NCBI RefSeq assembly: GCF_027596085.1 | Contig: NC_072465.1 | Coordinates: 7,978,102 to 8,042,101, forward strand | Length of the DNA stretch: 64,000 nucleotides | Origin: Anoplopoma fimbria | Lineage: Eukaryota > Chordata > Actinopteri > Perciformes > Anoplopomatidae | Reading direction: 5' to 3' | Shown here: one piece after another, positions 61,496 through 64,000 of the stretch | How the letters are laid out: each line of letters opens with the position of its first letter | How positions within the stretch are numbered: the first letter of the stretch is position 1 | Notes under the pieces: model-generated | Databases searched by the model: none | Seen by the model: only the letters and a program-made list of their open reading frames with translations | What the model was told of the DNA's origin: nothing | Made by a program: the position numbers and the translations under genes

Positions 61496-64000
61496 CTGTG
61501 GGAAGCAGAACAGCTTTTTTACTGTATTGACTGAGAAGGACTGTGTACAGTTAGACTGAAGTAACGAGCATTATATTGCAACTGCCTAAAGTCATTATTC
61601 TTGCTTGTATTCAACATCTTCCCATGTTTTTATTTTAGTCTTCATGTCGTAAGTCTACTGTAAGTTTCCACCGAACTGTATTCTTGTAATGAATGGAAAC
61701 GCCCCTGAAGCACTTTGACCCTCATGGTGCTTTAAAGCTCTCCACTAAAGCCCATGAAAATGAAATTATTTGAGGCTGGTAAGCAGCAGGAAGGGTGACC
61801 CATCACCCTGTCTCAGTGGTAGGCTAAACACATTACTAAATGAAGAAATATTTTACAAACAGCAACACTGAATAACTAAATGAATAAATAAAATGTGCTT
61901 CACAGGCTTTATGTTGCTAAGGTCACCGAGGACGGCATCACACTGGGAAACCAACTCTCTGTATGATATGATGTGAAAGAATACAGTGCACAGTAATACC
62001 CCACAACATAGTGCACTGTTTATAATAACTGGCAAAACATTCTCAAGACATTAAAGACAGGAAAAAACTGTTGAATTAAAGTTACTACGAGTAACTTTCA
62101 TTTTGTGTTGATTTGGCGGTCTCTGTGGACAAAAGCGGTAATGTTTCCAGGCACCAAAGTTCCTTTAGAAAACCTCTAAGAATAAATATAGAGAATTTGA
62201 ATTTTGAAAAATACCATGTATTGTATTGTCACTCTTCATAATGTCAATAAATATATTAACATTGTAATATTAAGTTTGTATAAAGCCATCTTCAGAACAC
62301 AACATCAGATTCTTGCATATTGAAGGGTTGGTTTAACTTAAGCAAGACTATGTAACACTTGCTTAGCAGCAGCTGCTACTGTCACTGCTGTCAAGTGGCT
62401 ATGTGATTATGCTAAATGCTACTGTAACAACCGCTCAAATAAAGTTCAGTTCAGTCAATGAACTGACTGGGATAATGCCAGATACACAGTACTTTGCCAA
62501 CATCAGCCACCATAAACTACTGGTCAAACCAGATCAAGTACGGTCGTACCATTAAAGTGTATTGAATTCAGCAAAAGGCTGTTTTATAGTCATGATGCCA
62601 ACTTTTCCTTTGTAAGAGGAAGGATGTGTTCCAAAGGTTTTATAAGCTCTTTGGAATTACAGGAAAAAATGGTATCTCTACACCTCCAACAGCATGAAGG
62701 CAAAAATAATTGTGTTTGAGGTGCTCAAAGAATTGAAAAAAACCCAATAAAACCTCAACAGCAATGTGTCATACCAGAACACAATGTCTCGATAAATCAC
62801 AAACCTCACTTAAAACTGTTGTTATTGGAGCTACGTTCTACCAAAGAAATAGTCCTGACAAAATCAATGGACAGTGCCTTTCGTTGATTGTCCAGATTAA
62901 AAGGCCACACCAAGTCCACATTTTTCGGATGGGTTTTTAAAATCCGTCATCCAATTAAAACCATAACGCATAGTGAGTCTGATGCGTTTTGTTATTCTCT
63001 TCATTGGGAAAATTTGCAATACGAAACAAAACAGAAATAATAAAATGGGTGCAAAAGATAGCACTAGTCCCAAACAGGGCTAAACAATAAATTATTATGT
63101 TAAAATGTTTAGCTGCCAACGGAACAGCCTCTTCTCTCTAATTTTCTGTAAATCCTTTGTTTTGCGACAGATTCCAAGCTGTTCTGCATTCACCCGCCAC
63201 AATCTATCTTTAAATTACACATCTCTGATTTATTTGATTTCTTTACCGTACACAGAAAATTAAAAGACAATTAAAAGATTTGAGCTTGTATTTATTTTTA
63301 AACGTATGACAATTTTGGACGAAAAATACAGACTTGGTGCACAAACAGAGACAGATTTTTTTATAGATGAGTAAAACCTGAGTAGATTAAGCTAAAATGA
63401 TCTGCATGTCTAGACGCCACGGGGGAAATATGTTGTGGAAATGTATTTTTTTTTATAATCTGAGTGAGAGCACCATTCATTTATTGCTATTCAGTGACAA
63501 ATTTGTGTACACATCTTTCTAAACACTGCTCCAATTTACAGCATGGCTGCATTTAAGAGAAAAAACACTTTCCATCCAATGTCTGCGTACATCTAGTGTT
63601 TGAAATACTACGTGGGCTTCACATGCTGTGTGCTCAATGTCAGTCAGCTTGGGAATTTTACCAATTTTCTGCAGCTATACGTAGATGCAACTCCCCGTCT
63701 GGAGCCAACCAAGGAGCCTCAGCGCTGTTTTGACAAGATTCTTTGCTGGTATTGTTTGCTTTCAGACCTCCTTTTGAATAAGCAGCATGGGCGTGATTCA
63801 AACAGCACAAAGTCAAGCATTTCTTCACTGTGCTGTTTTCCAGTTGCTCTTATTCAGTCCGTCCTGCGTGTTTGTGTGCATGCTGCTAATTCTGGATGTG
63901 CGCGAGCTGACTTGCAGCCGGGGGAATTTAGTCACCGCTTTTCTTCTCCCTCTGATGATGACAAGTCTGTGGATGGATTGCTCAAATGTGTCATTTCTTG
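61496..64000 (-). other. cntn: Contactin intron, 5' part of gene not in window
   Basis: The exon for the first half of Ig5 is expected upstream. I looked for a W-K-K/R-G Ig core and an in-frame acceptor/donor pair and found none, so this stretch is read as at least 2.5 kb of intron. It is AT-rich, without a repeat I can name. Confidence 0.6.

Noticed and set aside
61496..64000. Search for an exon encoding the first half of Ig5
   Set aside because: No Ig core (W-K-K/R-G) with an acceptor and donor was found; the exon must be outside the window.
1..64000. CRISPR array, operon, toxin or defence system
   Set aside because: No regularly spaced direct repeats or clustered bacterial frames; the window is eukaryotic.

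Overview
The window is nuclear DNA of a teleost fish, most likely a spiny-rayed (perciform-like) species. The evidence is a vertebrate-type intron/exon gene with compact introns, an AT-rich background with long dinucleotide microsatellites, and several interspersed repeats that I recognise as fish-typical: a tRNA-derived SINE, an L2-like LINE tail, a pogo/Tigger transposase, MITEs, and repeats containing words such as 'ttaggtttaggcaac' and 'cttagcataaag'. There are no prokaryotic operons, CRISPR arrays or rRNA genes, and I see no complete tRNA gene.

One real host gene is visible, on the minus strand at the right end. It is the 3' half of a contactin, a GPI-anchored neuronal Ig/FNIII adhesion protein, in twelve coding exons between 61495 and 49075. 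All twelve have good splice sites (AG acceptor, GT donor) and compatible phases, and together they give 567 residues. In order these are the end of Ig5, Ig6, FNIII-1 to FNIII-4 and a hydrophobic C-terminal GPI-attachment signal, then a TGA stop. The first four Ig domains, the signal peptide and the promoter lie beyond position 64000. The paralogue is in the CNTN3/4/6 group. Ig6 and the tail resemble CNTN4 most, FNIII-3 resembles CNTN6 most, so I do not assign a single orthologue.

Positions 1 to about 48270 appear to be intergenic DNA downstream of the gene, with no convincing host exon on either strand. Recognisable content, left to right: a SINE (about 945-1220), teleost interspersed repeats (8165-8590, 9600-10060), a GTT microsatellite beside a degenerate 'gtgactagc' minisatellite (10342-10542), another repeat (12650-13130), a possible regulatory block with paired E-boxes (13705-13800), a degenerate MITE (14728-15040), a locally duplicated non-coding module (16545-16790), a truncated pogo element (17720-18640), a 511-bp LTR-like element (24750-25260), a repeat sharing sequence with 45073-45089 (25737-26255), simple repeats (29096-30969), an internally deleted L2-like LINE (34844-35540), a second LTR-like element (40938-41475), another interspersed repeat (41480-41900) and a 506-bp MITE (46235-46740).

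I found no clearly new biological system. The best leads are the lineage-unusual extra cysteine in contactin Ig6, the duplicated non-coding module near 16.6 kb, a pair of LTR-like elements with matching ends, a perfect 28-bp hairpin in a contactin intron, and an imperfect 23-bp hairpin at 26.74 kb. Most open frames in the window are chance frames or come from repeats.
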